Of a stretch of 64,000 nucleotides of DNA, positions 45,670 to 54,442 are shown piece by piece. The notes beneath the pieces were generated by a model that made no database searches, was not told where the DNA came from, and saw only the letters and a program-made list of their open reading frames with translations. The position numbers were made by a program, and so were the translations under genes. Positions within the stretch are counted from its first letter, which is position 1. Each line of letters starts with the position of its first letter. The stretch covers positions 194,888 to 258,887 of the forward strand of contig CAVZEV010000009.1 in the NCBI GenBank assembly GCA_963774405.1, read 5' to 3'. The stretch is from VRUE01 sp963774405 (GTDB lineage: Bacteria > Actinomycetota > Thermoleophilia > Solirubrobacterales > 70-9).

Positions 45670-46728
45670 ATGCAGACCTTCCGCAAACTCGACAGGCACC
45701 TGGGGTTTGTCCCATCCCGAGCCGCCGCCGCTTTGGCCGAGGCCGGAGCGGGTCGTGGTCGTGAGGAAGCGTTTCGGAACCAGAATCCACAGGTGCTCGA
45801 AGGTTTGGCGGAGGCCGCGCTGATCCAAAGCACCGCCTCCTCGAACGCGATCGAGCAGATCACGGCCGCCCCGGGAAGGGTCACCGAACTCGTCCAAGGC
45901 AAGGCGGCTCCCGAAAGTCGCTCGGAGGAGGAGATCGCCGGGTATAGGAAGGTCATCGACACGATCCATTCCAGTGCCGCCCACATCCCGCTCAAGTCCT
46001 CGGTTGTTTTGCAGTTCCATCGCGACATCTACGCGTTCAGCCCGACCCCCGGAGGGCACTTCAAGACCGCTCAGAACGAGGTTGCCCGCTTCGACCGAGG
46101 CGGCAAGAAACTCGAGGTGATCTTCGAGGGGGTGAGCCCTTCAGAGACGCCCGCGGCTATGGACGAGCTCCATGAGGCTTTCGCCACGGCCAGCCGTGAG
46201 GGGAATCATGCGCCACTGCTCCTGGCAGGGGCCTACGTCTTCGATTTCCTCACGATCCACCCGTTCAACGACGGGAACGGGCGGATGTCGAGACTGCTGA
46301 CGCTGCTCCTGCTTTATCACTGCGGACACGAAGTGGGCCGCTTTATAAGCCTGGAGAAGTTGGTGGAGGACAGCAAGGAGACCTACTACGAAAGCCTGCG
46401 CAAGTCGACTGTGGGCTGGGACAGAGGAGAGCACGACATCTGGCCCTGGCTCAACTACTTTCTCGGCATCGTCAACGCCGCCTATGCGGCATTCGAGGCC
46501 AGAGCCGGACACCTCATGAGCGGCCGTGGATCGAAGGCGATGCGGATCAAGTTGCATGTGCGCTCGAGCGCTTCCGACGTATTCACCTTTGAGGAGGTGC
46601 AGCAAGCGCTGCCCGATATCAGCGCGGATCACATCCGAGCAGAGCTGCGAAAGCTTCGCGATGCCGGGGTCGTCCAGTCGCCCGGGCGGGGTCGCCGAGA
46701 GTGGCGCCGCCTCAGCACTGCGTTCTGA
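45670..46728 (+). CDS. Fic-domain AMP-transferase with inhibitory helix and C-terminal winged helix
   Basis: A 352-residue protein. The N-terminal inhibitory motif lies in STASSNAIEQ (S..SxxxE), so it is autoinhibited. The Fic core has IHPFNDGNGRMSRLLTLLLL, the complete HxFxDGNGRxxR active site; FSPTPGGHFKTAQNEVARF is the flap. The last 70 residues look like a winged helix (VFTFEEVQQALPDISADHIR, RKLRDAGVVQSPGRGRREWR). It would transfer AMP to a target protein Ser, Thr or Tyr. The perfect inverted repeat upstream suggests autoregulation. The gene is less GC-rich than its neighbours. Confidence 0.9.
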   Translation: MQTFRKLDRHLGFVPSRAAAALAEAGAGRGREEAFRNQNPQVLEGLAEAALIQSTASSNAIEQITAAPGRVTELVQGKAAPESRSEEEIAGYRKVIDTIHSSAAHIPLKSSVVLQFHRDIYAFSPTPGGHFKTAQNEVARFDRGGKKLEVIFEGVSPSETPAAMDELHEAFATASREGNHAPLLLAGAYVFDFLTIHPFNDGNGRMSRLLTLLLLYHCGHEVGRFISLEKLVEDSKETYYESLRKSTVGWDRGEHDIWPWLNYFLGIVNAAYAAFEARAGHLMSGRGSKAMRIKLHVRSSASDVFTFEEVQQALPDISADHIRAELRKLRDAGVVQSPGRGRREWRRLSTAF

Positions 46729-46789
46729 GTGGGCTTCTACCGAAGACTAGAAACGACATGGCTTCCCCCCGACTTGAAAGCATTGGCGC

Positions 46790-47602
46790 ATGGCGGTCAT
46801 CGAGACTGAGAAGCTGACCAAGCTCTACGGCAGCGCGAGGGGGATCGAGGACGTGACGTTCTCGGTCGAGCCGGGCGAGGTCTTCGGCTTCCTCGGGCCA
46901 AACGGGGCGGGCAAGACGACGACGATCCGCACCCTGCTCGACATGCTGCACCCGAGCAGCGGCAGCGCCCGCGTCTTCGGCCTCGACAGCCGCCGCGACA
47001 GCGTCGCGATCCGCGCCCGGCTCGGCAACCTGCCCGGCGATTTCGGCTACGGCAAGCAGAGCAGCGGGCGCGAGGCGCTCGCGGTCCTCGCCCGGCTGCG
47101 GGGGATGGACGGGACCGGCCGCGCCGATGCGCTCGCCGAGCGCTTCCACGCCGACCTCGACCGGCCGCTGGGGCAGCTCTCGCGCGGCAACCGCCAGAAG
47201 ATCGGCCTGATCCTCGCCGCCTTCCACTCGCCCGAGCTGCTGATCCTCGACGAGCCGACCAGCGGACTCGACCCGCTGATGCAGGAGGAGTTCCTCGCCC
47301 TGGTCGCCGAGGAGCGCGAGCGCGGCGCCACCGTGCTGCTCTCCTCGCACGAGCTCGACGAGGTCGAGCGGGTCTGCGACCGGGTCGGCATCGTCCGCGC
47401 CGGCAGGCTGATCGCGGTTGAGCGCGTCGCCGACCTGCTGGCCAAGGCGGGCCGCCGCGACCTGGTCGAGGTCGAGTTCGACGAGCCGGTCGAGCTGGAG
47501 GACGTGCGCGCGATGCCAGGTGTGGTCAAGGCCGAGTTCGCCCGGCCGACGCTCGAGCAGGTCTTCCTCACCTATTACGACGAGGGGGAGGGCGAGCAGT
47601 GA
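46790..47602 (+). CDS. ABC transporter ATP-binding protein
   Basis: A 270-residue ATPase: GFLGPNGAGKTTTIRTLLDM (Walker A), QLSRGNRQKIGLILAAF (signature), LLILDEPTSGLDPLMQEEFL (Walker B and D-loop), TVLLSSHELDEVERVCDRVG (H-loop). The ABC-2 exporter style C-terminal part ends GVVKAEFARPTLEQVFLTYY. It overlaps the permease gene by 4 bp (GTGA). It drives export of a lipid, drug or peptide. Confidence 0.95.
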   Translation: MAVIETEKLTKLYGSARGIEDVTFSVEPGEVFGFLGPNGAGKTTTIRTLLDMLHPSSGSARVFGLDSRRDSVAIRARLGNLPGDFGYGKQSSGREALAVLARLRGMDGTGRADALAERFHADLDRPLGQLSRGNRQKIGLILAAFHSPELLILDEPTSGLDPLMQEEFLALVAEERERGATVLLSSHELDEVERVCDRVGIVRAGRLIAVERVADLLAKAGRRDLVEVEFDEPVELEDVRAMPGVVKAEFARPTLEQVFLTYYDEGEGEQ

Positions 47603-48390
47603 GCGCGCAGCTGGTGGCGCTCGTCTCCGCCCACCTCTCCGATCGGCGGCGTTCGCTGCTCGCCTGGGGCATCCCGCTCGGCCTCTGGTCGGCCTTCGTC
47701 GTCGTCATCTTCCCCTCGGTCGAAGGCGCGCTCTCCAAAGCGGTCGAAAGCTATCCCGAAGCGCTCAAGGAAGCGTTCGGGATCGGCGAGCTGGCCACCG
47801 TCGAGCAGTACCTGCAGGCTGAGATGCTGAGCCTGATCGTGCCGCTGGCGCTGGGCTACCTGGCGGTGCGGGCGATCGCCGCCGGGCTCAGCGGGGCCGC
47901 CGAAAGCGGCCGCCTCGACGTGCTGCTTTCGGCGCCGGTCTCGCGCGCCCGCCTGGTCGCCGCCGGCTTCGCCGCCACCGCGATCGAGCTGGCCGTGGTG
48001 CTGCTCATCACGGTGGCGCTCACCTGTCTCGGCAGCCTCGTCTCCGGCGCCGACCTCTCGTTCGGCTCTGCCCTCGCCGGCTACGCCAACGTCTGGCCGC
48101 TGGCGCTGCTCTTCGCCGGCTTCGGCGCCGTCGCGGTCGGCTTCTCGCTGCGCACCAGCGTCGTCACCGGCGCCGTCGCCGGGCTGCTGGTGACGATGTA
48201 CGTGATCGACCTGATCGGCCGGCTCGACTCCGGCCTCTCCGGCATCCGCTACGTCTCGGTCTTCAAGTACTACGGCAACGCGATCGAAGACGGGATCGAT
48301 CCGCTCGCCTTCGCCGGCGTCACCCTCGCCGCGGTCCTCCTCACCGCGCTCGGCGCCTGGCTATTCGAGCGTCGCGACCTCGCCGGCTAG
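47599..48390 (+). CDS. ABC-2 type transporter permease
   Basis: A 263-residue protein with six membrane helices: LLAWGIPLGLWSAFVVVIFP, a long helical loop (AFGIGELATVEQYLQAEM), LSLIVPLALGYLAVRAIAAG, AIELAVVLLITVALTCLGSL and so on, ending in GVTLAAVLLTALGAWLFERR, the typical closing ER/RRD of ABC-2 subunits. It pairs with the ATPase just upstream. Its last 30 bp overlap the convergent gene at 48361, so there is no room for a terminator between them. Confidence 0.9.
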   Translation: MSAQLVALVSAHLSDRRRSLLAWGIPLGLWSAFVVVIFPSVEGALSKAVESYPEALKEAFGIGELATVEQYLQAEMLSLIVPLALGYLAVRAIAAGLSGAAESGRLDVLLSAPVSRARLVAAGFAATAIELAVVLLITVALTCLGSLVSGADLSFGSALAGYANVWPLALLFAGFGAVAVGFSLRTSVVTGAVAGLLVTMYVIDLIGRLDSGLSGIRYVSVFKYYGNAIEDGIDPLAFAGVTLAAVLLTALGAWLFERRDLAG

Positions 48391-48927
48391 GCCGCGGCTC
48401 TCGTCCAGGCGCGAGAGCCAGCGCAGCGCCAGCAGCACCGTGGCGGGCAGGACGACGAGGCCGCCGAGGACCAGGAACCAGGGCTGGGCGGCGTCGCTGC
48501 CGGCCTTGATCGTGTGCAGGACCGCCAGCACCCAGAAGACCGCGGTGAGCCGGTGCAGGCGCTTCCAGCGAGCGGCGCCGATGCGGTTGCGGAAGTAATA
48601 GGAGAGGCCGAGCGCCGCCAGGCCGTAGCCGGCGACGATCCCGACCCCGGTCCACAGCGGCCGGTAGCTGCCGACGAAGGGGATCGCGATGCCGCTCAGG
48701 CCGGGGTGGAAGAACTGGTCGCCGAGCAGTGCCACGCCGTGGACGGCAACCATCGCCAGGGTGGTCAGCGAGAGCGCCTCGTGCAGGGCGCGGAAGTCGC
48801 GTTTGCTTTCGCTTTTTCGCTTCGAGCTCATCATCAGGCCGAGCGTGACGGCGGCACTGGCCAGCAGCATCGCCGCCATGCCCGCGGCGCGGCTGGTGAT
48901 CCAGAAGAGGTGGGGGGCGACGCTCAC
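48361..48927 (-). CDS. Ferric-reductase-like transmembrane haem protein
   Basis: A 188-residue protein with about five helices: WITSRAAGMAAMLLASAAVT, LSLTTLAMVAVHGVALLGDQ with one His, a second His in WKRLHRLTAVFWVLAVLHTI, and a last helix LVLGGLVVLPATVLLALRWL. Paired His on two helices are the b-type haem ligands of the FRD/YedZ class. It probably passes electrons across the membrane. It is coupled by a 4-bp overlap to the flavin transferase gene and is the last gene of a three-gene operon. Confidence 0.82.
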   Translation of the reverse strand: MSVAPHLFWITSRAAGMAAMLLASAAVTLGLMMSSKRKSESKRDFRALHEALSLTTLAMVAVHGVALLGDQFFHPGLSGIAIPFVGSYRPLWTGVGIVAGYGLAALGLSYYFRNRIGAARWKRLHRLTAVFWVLAVLHTIKAGSDAAQPWFLVLGGLVVLPATVLLALRWLSRLDESRGLAGEVATLE

Positions 48928-49874
48928 GTTGCGACCAGCCGCGGCCTGCGGGTTCGCCCGGCCGCGATCAGCTCGGGTTCGCCGTTGTCGTGGACGATCA
49001 CGCCGCCTTCGGGCAGCCAGGCCGCGGCGCCCTCCGGGCCCGAGAGCAGCGCCGCCTTGGCCCGGGTCTCGGCCAGCAGCGCCGTCTTGGCCAGCGCCGT
49101 CGCTTGGACGATGCCGGTGAAGGCGGGTTCGCCGCTGCAGGGATCGAGCAGGTGGTGGGCGGGCCGGCCGTCGTCGCCGGGCCAGCAGCGCCGCCCGATG
49201 CCGCTGGTCGCCGCGGCGCCCTCGCGCAGGCGCAGCTCGTGGATCGGCTCGCCGCCGAAGGGGTCGTCGACGAGCAGCCGTCGCTCCAGCCCGGCGCTGC
49301 CGCCGATGCGGACGTCGCCGCAGCAGTCGACCGCGTAGGCCGGGTGGTCGGCGAGCTCGGCGGCGAGCAGGTCGGCGAGCAGGCCCTTGGCGATGCCGCC
49401 GCTGTCGATTTCCACGCCCGGGGGCCGCACCACCGTGCCCGCCTCCTCATCGGCGCCGATCGTGTGCCAGCGCGAGGCCGGGTGCGGCCTCGCGGGCGCG
49501 CGCCGCTCGCGGCCGGCGAGCGCCTTCGCGAGGGGGATCGGCTCGGCGCCGCCGAGCGACTCGCGGTAGCCGGCGACCTCGATCTCCGCCAGCAGCGTGG
49601 CGTCGACCAGCCCGCCGCTGTTGGCGCCGGCGATCGCGACCGCCGCGGCGAGCGAGCGCAGCAGCGGCGCCGCGGGCACCTCGGCCCGCGGGTCGCGGTT
49701 GAGCCGGCAGAGCTCGCTGTCGGGGATGAAGCGCGAGAGCCGCTCGTGGGCGTCGAGCAGGAAGCGGCGCCCCTGCTCGGCCGCCGCCGCGGAGCGGGCC
49801 TCCTCGGCGGCGCGCACGTGGATCGTCACGGTGCCGCCGAAGCAGGGGAAGGAGCGGTGCGCTTCGCGGCTCAC
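48924..49874 (-). CDS. apbE: FAD:protein FMN transferase
   Basis: A 316-residue protein. FGGTVTIHVRA at the start, the core VEIDSGGIAKGLLADLLAAE (GGxAKG-type FAD pocket), YAVDCCGDVRIGGS, and TSGIGRRCWPG with HHLLDPCSGEPAFTGIVQAT (metal and FAD-binding DP..G block) are the ApbE landmarks. ApbE covalently attaches FMN to a Thr of a partner redox protein. GTG 49874 overlaps the stop of the upstream small membrane protein (GTGA). No partner with the usual flavinylation sequence is seen in the operon. Confidence 0.92.
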   Translation of the reverse strand: MSREAHRSFPCFGGTVTIHVRAAEEARSAAAAEQGRRFLLDAHERLSRFIPDSELCRLNRDPRAEVPAAPLLRSLAAAVAIAGANSGGLVDATLLAEIEVAGYRESLGGAEPIPLAKALAGRERRAPARPHPASRWHTIGADEEAGTVVRPPGVEIDSGGIAKGLLADLLAAELADHPAYAVDCCGDVRIGGSAGLERRLLVDDPFGGEPIHELRLREGAAATSGIGRRCWPGDDGRPAHHLLDPCSGEPAFTGIVQATALAKTALLAETRAKAALLSGPEGAAAWLPEGGVIVHDNGEPELIAAGRTRRPRLVAT

Positions 49875-50309
49875 GACTGGCTGGTCGTGACCGGAGCCGG
49901 TTCGGGTTCGGCTTCGGCCGCTTCGAATTCAGCCGCTTCCTGTTCGGCGATTTCGGCTTCCAGGGCTTCCAGTTCCTCGGCTTCGATTTCGGCCGATTCT
50001 CCTCCGCCTTCGAATTCCGTTTCCGCTTCGACCGGTTCGGTTTCCACCGGTTCGGGTTCGACCGTTTCCGCTTCGCTCTGGCGGGCGCTGCCCTTCGCCG
50101 GCTGCGAGGAGGCGACCTTCGAGGGCCCTGCTGCCGAGGACCGGATCGTTGCCGGTCGCCATCTGCACGAAGACCGTCGCCCAGAGCAGCGCGAACCCGA
50201 TCAACGAGATCGCCACCACCCGCCCCCGCAGCTGCCCCGCCCGGCGCCGCTGAGCCCGCAGTCGCTGCCAAGCCTGGCGCTTGCGTTCGTGCTTTTCGAT
50301 CGGATCCAT
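49871..50309 (-). CDS. Small membrane protein with Glu-rich tail, one frameshift
   Basis: ATG 50309 starts MDPIEKHERKRQAWQRLRAQ, a basic helix, then one membrane segment (VVAISLIGFALLWATVFVQM) and NDPVLGS. After a frameshift near 50122-50135 the frame that stays open encodes a low-complexity acidic tail (ETVEPEPVETEPVEAETEF, then GGGESAEIEAEELEALEAEI) to TGA 49871-49873, which overlaps the ApbE start. The alternative frame gives an Arg-rich tail without sense. First gene of the operon with apbE and the ferric-reductase-like gene; perhaps a docking subunit for that electron-transfer system. Confidence 0.6.
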
Positions 50310-50449
50310 GCCAGGAAACCTTCCCCGCGAGGGCCAAAGCCCCCTTAAAGGCCGCCTGAGAGATCTCTTAGGGGTGGAGACCTGACCTGACGAGTGTAGT
50401 TTATATCTGGTAATTCACGTCACACGTGTATAGTGAGTATTGAAAGCCA

Positions 50450-51241
50450 ATGACACGTCTTTCGCTGAAACCGCTTGACGACCGCCTCGCCGTTGGCACA
50501 ACGACGCTGACGAGCCGGGAGTTGCGCGAGGAGTTGGAGATCTCTCCGAGCTCGGCATCCAACTTGCTCGCGCGGTGGCGCCGGGCGGGTCTGGTCGACC
50601 GAGTGGCTCGTGGTCGCTACGCGATCCGCCAGATCGGCCTTCTGGGCACGAGCGCAGCGTCGGAGGACGTGGCCCTCGCGGTTGGTGCGCTGGTCGAGGG
50701 ACGAGCCCACAGGATGGCCTACCGCTCTGCGCTGGACTTCCACGGCCTCTTGAGTCGCCCCGTGCGTACCGTCCAGATCGCCTCTCCGCATCGCTTCTCC
50801 GGCGCGGCCATCAGCGGACGTCCCCTGGAGGTTGTTTTCGAGCGCACCGACACCGTTGGGCTCGGTATCGAGACGGCGGGTCACGGTGCCGTCGTCTCCA
50901 ACCTGGAGCGCGCTCTGCTGGACGCCGCCGCCCGCCCGGACCTCGTCGGCGGGTACTTCCCCCTCGCGGAAGCGTTGACCGGATCCAGTCCCGACCCGAC
51001 TCGCCTGCTCGACCTGGCCAAGCAGCTCGGCGCCAGCCCGGCCCTTAGACGACTCGGATCGCTTGCCGATCGCTTGGAGCTCGAGGGGCCGGCCGGGAAG
51101 CTCGAGCCCCTGGTGCCCCCTCGCTGGGACCTCGACCTGGACCCCGAGCTCCGGGAGTCGAGCACCGTCTTTCGCGACAGCCAGTGGCGCATCCGCTGGC
51201 CGGTTGACCCTCGGGCGGTGGTGCGGGAGATCGCGCAGTGA
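50450..51241 (+). CDS. AbiEi-like antitoxin / transcriptional regulator
   Basis: A 263-residue protein. An N-terminal winged helix (TTTLTSRELREELEISPSSA, NLLARWRRAGLVDRVARGRY) is followed by the AbiEi C-terminal domain: HRMAYRSALDFHGLLSRPVR, GAVVSNLERALLDAAARPDL and GGYFPLAEALTG. AbiEi proteins repress their promoter and block the AbiEii nucleotidyltransferase toxin in type IV abortive-infection systems. The AT-rich region 50395-50449 contains CACGTCACACGTG and is a likely operator. Its toxin partner downstream is broken. Confidence 0.85.
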   Translation: MTRLSLKPLDDRLAVGTTTLTSRELREELEISPSSASNLLARWRRAGLVDRVARGRYAIRQIGLLGTSAASEDVALAVGALVEGRAHRMAYRSALDFHGLLSRPVRTVQIASPHRFSGAAISGRPLEVVFERTDTVGLGIETAGHGAVVSNLERALLDAAARPDLVGGYFPLAEALTGSSPDPTRLLDLAKQLGASPALRRLGSLADRLELEGPAGKLEPLVPPRWDLDLDPELRESSTVFRDSQWRIRWPVDPRAVVREIAQ

Positions 51242-51537
51242 TCCATCGCGCGCCGGGGCTGCGTCATGCAGCGTCTCCAGTGTCGCGACCTCTACGACCT
51301 GTAAGAACTGCTGGGTGCGTGCCGCGTCGATGCCAAGTCGATCTGGCCCTATTCGAGCGCAAGGCCCGGCATCGCGGCCGTGACCCGGACCGCTTCGGCG
51401 ATTGCTTCGCCGACCGCGAAGCGCGATGGCAGGAGCGCTGGGACAAGGAGCTCACCGAGTACGTCATCTCGCCGCCCCACTTTGATGCCGTACTACGAGC
51501 CGTCCGCCGCGAGCTGCGCTTTGCTCTTACGAGTTGA
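51238..51537 (+). pseudogene. Remnant of AbiEii-like nucleotidyltransferase toxin
   Basis: Only the C-terminal end is recognisable. One frame reads RDLYDL, a stop, then ELLGACRVDAKSIWP; after a frame change LFERKARHRGRDPDRFGDCF, ADREARWQERWDKELTEYV and FDAVLRAVRRELRFALTS follow. GRDLYDLxxLL and the PxF..RF..R..RW..L series are typical of AbiEii C-termini. The catalytic nucleotidyltransferase half is absent, and an internal stop plus a frameshift confirm decay. The 4-bp overlap with the AbiEi gene is retained. Confidence 0.72.
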
Positions 51538-51576
51538 GTTTCCTAACCGGATGATCGACACCCCTCAGCCCGGCTT

Positions 51577-51596
51577 TCGCTTTCACGCGAAAGCGA
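51577..51596. repeat. Short hairpin repeat (CTTTCACGCGAAAGCG type)
   Basis: The arms TCGCTTTC and GAAAGCGA pair over 8 bp around ACGC. The 16-mer CTTTCACGCGAAAGCG (51580-51595) recurs exactly at 59386-59401. It lies in the 168-bp gap before the ABC ATPase gene. Confidence 0.6.
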
Positions 51597-51705
51597 GATC
51601 AGTGGCCCGAGACGCAGCCGAGGCAAAGACACCACGGCACGACTGCCTTATGGCTAGCCACGACTATTCTTTCCGCGTGCATTCGTTTCTAGGTACGCCG
51701 CCGCA

Positions 51706-53538
51706 ATGAGGATCGATCGCCTTGAGGTACGCGGCGGCTTCCTCGATGACTTCGAGATTGCCTTCACCGATGGCCTGAACGTTTTGATCGGGGCCCGCGG
51801 CGCCGGCAAGACCTCGGCCTTGGAGTTGATCCGCTTCGCGCTAGGGCTGCCGGCGATCACTGAAGAGGCTGGCGCGGAGGCCCATAAACAGGCGCTGGCG
51901 GTGCTCGGCGACGGGACGGTGACCCTTTACTGCTCGGTCGAGGGCGACCCGCTCGTCTTCAACCGCAGCGGCTTTGACGAGGCGCCCTCAGCCTCGCGCT
52001 CCTACCGTGCCGGAATGCCGCTGATCGTCTCCCAGAACGAGATCGAGGAGATTGGTCTCGACCCCCAGGGACGACGCGAAATCCTCGATCGCCTGCTCGA
52101 CCCCGCCCAGCGCGCCGGATTGGAGGGCGCCTCGCTGACCGAGGTCGCCTCGCTCGAGCGGCGCCTTGGCCTCCAGCGTGACGAGCGAGATGAGATTGCC
52201 GAGGAGACTGATCGGATCGGTGAGCTCTCGCGCTCTTTGGAGGAGGCTGAGAAGAAACAGAAATCGAGCGCCGGGGCCTTGAAGAAACTTGAGAAACTTC
52301 AAGGCGAAGTCGCAAAGCTCTCTGACGAGCTGGGACAGCTCCGGGCGGCGGCGGAGTCCTACCGTAGTGCTGGCGAGGAGATCAGCGAGTGGGCGGCCGA
52401 GCTGCGCGAGACTCAGGTCGAGCGCTCGTTGCCCGAACTCGCATCAGCGGCAATCGAGTCACAAGTGGCGAGGAAGTTGTCCAAAGCCGAAGGCCTAGTC
52501 GAGAAGGCCCTCGCCGAGCTGAGAGAAGCCGAAGAGTTGGCGAACGAGGCGGCGAGTGAGGTGAACGGCAAAGCGGCGAAGCTGCAGAGGAGCCTGGCCA
52601 AAAAAACCGAGCAACTGGAGAAACTGCAAGAGGGGGCGGGGGAGATCGGGCGCCGGGTGAGCGCACTGCGACAGGAATTGAAAGCGCTCGGGGCCCAGGA
52701 GAAGCGGCTAAAGCAGCTAGATCAGGACATCGCCAAACTTGTCGGGCAGCGTGACCGGCTGCTCGATCAGGCCGAGAGCGCAGCCGAGGCGCGCTACGAA
52801 ATCAGAAAGGCCTGCGCTGATCAACTCACCAAGCGCTTCAACAGCCGGATCGAGGTCCGCGTTGACAAGTCCGGTGAGCTTCGCGCCTACGAGGCAGCGC
52901 TGGTTGACCTGCTTCAGGGCAGCAACCTGCGCTACAAGAACCTCTCCTCGAAAATGGCGGGAAAGGTCAGCCCGAGGGAGTTGGTTCACGCCGTCGAAGC
53001 AGAGGACTCAAAGCGCCTCGCGAAGCTCTGTGGTATTCCCGAAGATCGGGCGCGAAAGCTGCTCGGCCACCTCGAAGGCCGCTCGCTGGCACCGCTTTTG
53101 CTGGCGCCGCTTGAGGATTCGGTCGACTTCGCCTTGCTCGACGGGCAGGGGTACAAAGTCACCAGCAACCTTTCGATGGGCCAGCGCTGCACCGTTGTCC
53201 TGCCGATGCTCTTGGCCGAGGAACGCGAGGCGATTGTGCTCGACCAGCCTGAGGACCATCTTGACAACGCATTCATCGTCGAGACCCTGGTCAGCGCGAT
53301 CCGCGAGCGATCCGTCGGCGGCCAGGTTATCGTCGCTACCCACAACGCGAACATCCCCGTTCTCGGCGACGCTAGACAGGTGATCGTGCTCGCCTCCGAC
53401 GGCCGCCGCGGCTTTGTCACATCGGCCGACCCGCTCGACGCCGAGACGTCGGTCGAGGCGATTACGACCCTGATGGAGGGCGGGCGGGCGGCGTTCGAGA
53501 GGCGGGCAGAGTTCTACGACGAGCATCCGGATGAATGA
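51706..53538 (+). CDS. SMC/RecF-like ABC ATPase with long coiled coil (conflict-system type)
   Basis: A 610-residue protein. GLNVLIGARGAGKTSALELI is Walker A (residues 29-37). IVSQNEIEEIGLDPQGRREI is a Q-loop-like region. Residues about 150-360 are coiled coil (SLEEAEKKQKSSAGALKKLE). The C-terminal lobe has KVTSNLSMGQRCTVVLPMLL (signature), EAIVLDQPEDHLDNAFIVET (Walker B/D-loop) and VIVATHNANIPVLGDARQVI (H-loop). DQPEDxLDN with THNANIPV is characteristic of ABC ATPases of TrlF-like and other defence-linked groups. No TOPRIM nuclease is attached. It overlaps the next gene by 8 bp and is the first gene of the set. Confidence 0.85.
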   Translation: MRIDRLEVRGGFLDDFEIAFTDGLNVLIGARGAGKTSALELIRFALGLPAITEEAGAEAHKQALAVLGDGTVTLYCSVEGDPLVFNRSGFDEAPSASRSYRAGMPLIVSQNEIEEIGLDPQGRREILDRLLDPAQRAGLEGASLTEVASLERRLGLQRDERDEIAEETDRIGELSRSLEEAEKKQKSSAGALKKLEKLQGEVAKLSDELGQLRAAAESYRSAGEEISEWAAELRETQVERSLPELASAAIESQVARKLSKAEGLVEKALAELREAEELANEAASEVNGKAAKLQRSLAKKTEQLEKLQEGAGEIGRRVSALRQELKALGAQEKRLKQLDQDIAKLVGQRDRLLDQAESAAEARYEIRKACADQLTKRFNSRIEVRVDKSGELRAYEAALVDLLQGSNLRYKNLSSKMAGKVSPRELVHAVEAEDSKRLAKLCGIPEDRARKLLGHLEGRSLAPLLLAPLEDSVDFALLDGQGYKVTSNLSMGQRCTVVLPMLLAEEREAIVLDQPEDHLDNAFIVETLVSAIRERSVGGQVIVATHNANIPVLGDARQVIVLASDGRRGFVTSADPLDAETSVEAITTLMEGGRAAFERRAEFYDEHPDE

Positions 53539-54442
53539 CTCTCTGCGGTCCTCCCTCGACGGGCTGAAGGCCGACACCGAGACTGCACGTCTTGAGGCCG
53601 CGCGCCACCTTGAAGAGCATGCGAGTGAGCTCTCGGGCGACGAGGAGCGCGAGGTAAGGGAGGCCTACGCCACCGAGATGGTCCCCTGGGTGCGAGGCGC
53701 CCTCGCCAAGGTGCTGGCGACCGGCTCGACTCCGATCGGCGTCGGACACACGATCCCCGCGCCGCGCTGGGATGAGCAGATAGAGGGCGTCGACGCCGAG
53801 GTCGCCCGGCGGGCGATCAACGTCAGCACCAAACGCGTCCTGCATGAGGTCTCCGCGGTTGTCGGCCGTGCCCGCGTCGCTGCCAGAGCGGACCTCGGCG
53901 AGGCTTACTCCGGCTCGGACACCGACAGACAGCTGACGTATCTCTACGAGCTATGTCAGGGGCTGCGAAAGCTCGCAGGCGCAACTGCCAATCCTGACTT
54001 CGAGGAATTCGATCTGAGCGAGGAGATCCACGCTGAGGCCGAAGGGGTCGAAGAGCGACTCCTGGTCACGGTCAGGCCCGAGGGTCCCAGGAACTTCATG
54101 GTCAATGGTGATCGCTCTCTGCTCGGGATCGCGCTACGCAACCTGATTGTCAATGCCGCCGAAGCCACCGACTCCATTCAAAGCGGCGACGATCGGGTTG
54201 TTGTGGTCACCTGGGGCGTCTCGGGTAAGAACGTGCAGATAGTGGTGATCGATCACGGCCCTGGGCCGGCTTCGTTCCTCGCTCACTCGCCGAGGGCGGG
54301 CGTTACGACCAAGGTTGGCCATTCCGGCTACGGCCTCGCCAGCGCTAGCGAGGCGCTGCACAGCATGAATGGAGAGGTCCAGTTGAGCCGCAACGAGAGT
54401 GGCGGGGCGACAGCACTGATCATCTGGCCGGGGCTGCCGTGA
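53531..54442 (+). CDS. Histidine-kinase-like HATPase protein
   Basis: A 303-residue soluble protein. Residues 15-65 look like HEAT-type helical repeats (ARLEAARHLEEHASELSGDE). A possible phospho-acceptor helix has TKRVLHEVSAVVGRARVAAR (His105 followed by Glu). The C-terminal HATPase domain has ALRNLIVNAAEATDSIQSGD (N box), VVIDHGPGPASFLAHS (G1) and GVTTKVGHSGYGLASASEAL (G2). No membrane segment and no PAS or GAF sensor. It overlaps the ABC ATPase gene and, by 4 bp, the receiver gene, so it likely phosphorylates that receiver. The input is probably the ATPase. Confidence 0.82.
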   Translation: MNDSLRSSLDGLKADTETARLEAARHLEEHASELSGDEEREVREAYATEMVPWVRGALAKVLATGSTPIGVGHTIPAPRWDEQIEGVDAEVARRAINVSTKRVLHEVSAVVGRARVAARADLGEAYSGSDTDRQLTYLYELCQGLRKLAGATANPDFEEFDLSEEIHAEAEGVEERLLVTVRPEGPRNFMVNGDRSLLGIALRNLIVNAAEATDSIQSGDDRVVVVTWGVSGKNVQIVVIDHGPGPASFLAHSPRAGVTTKVGHSGYGLASASEALHSMNGEVQLSRNESGGATALIIWPGLP

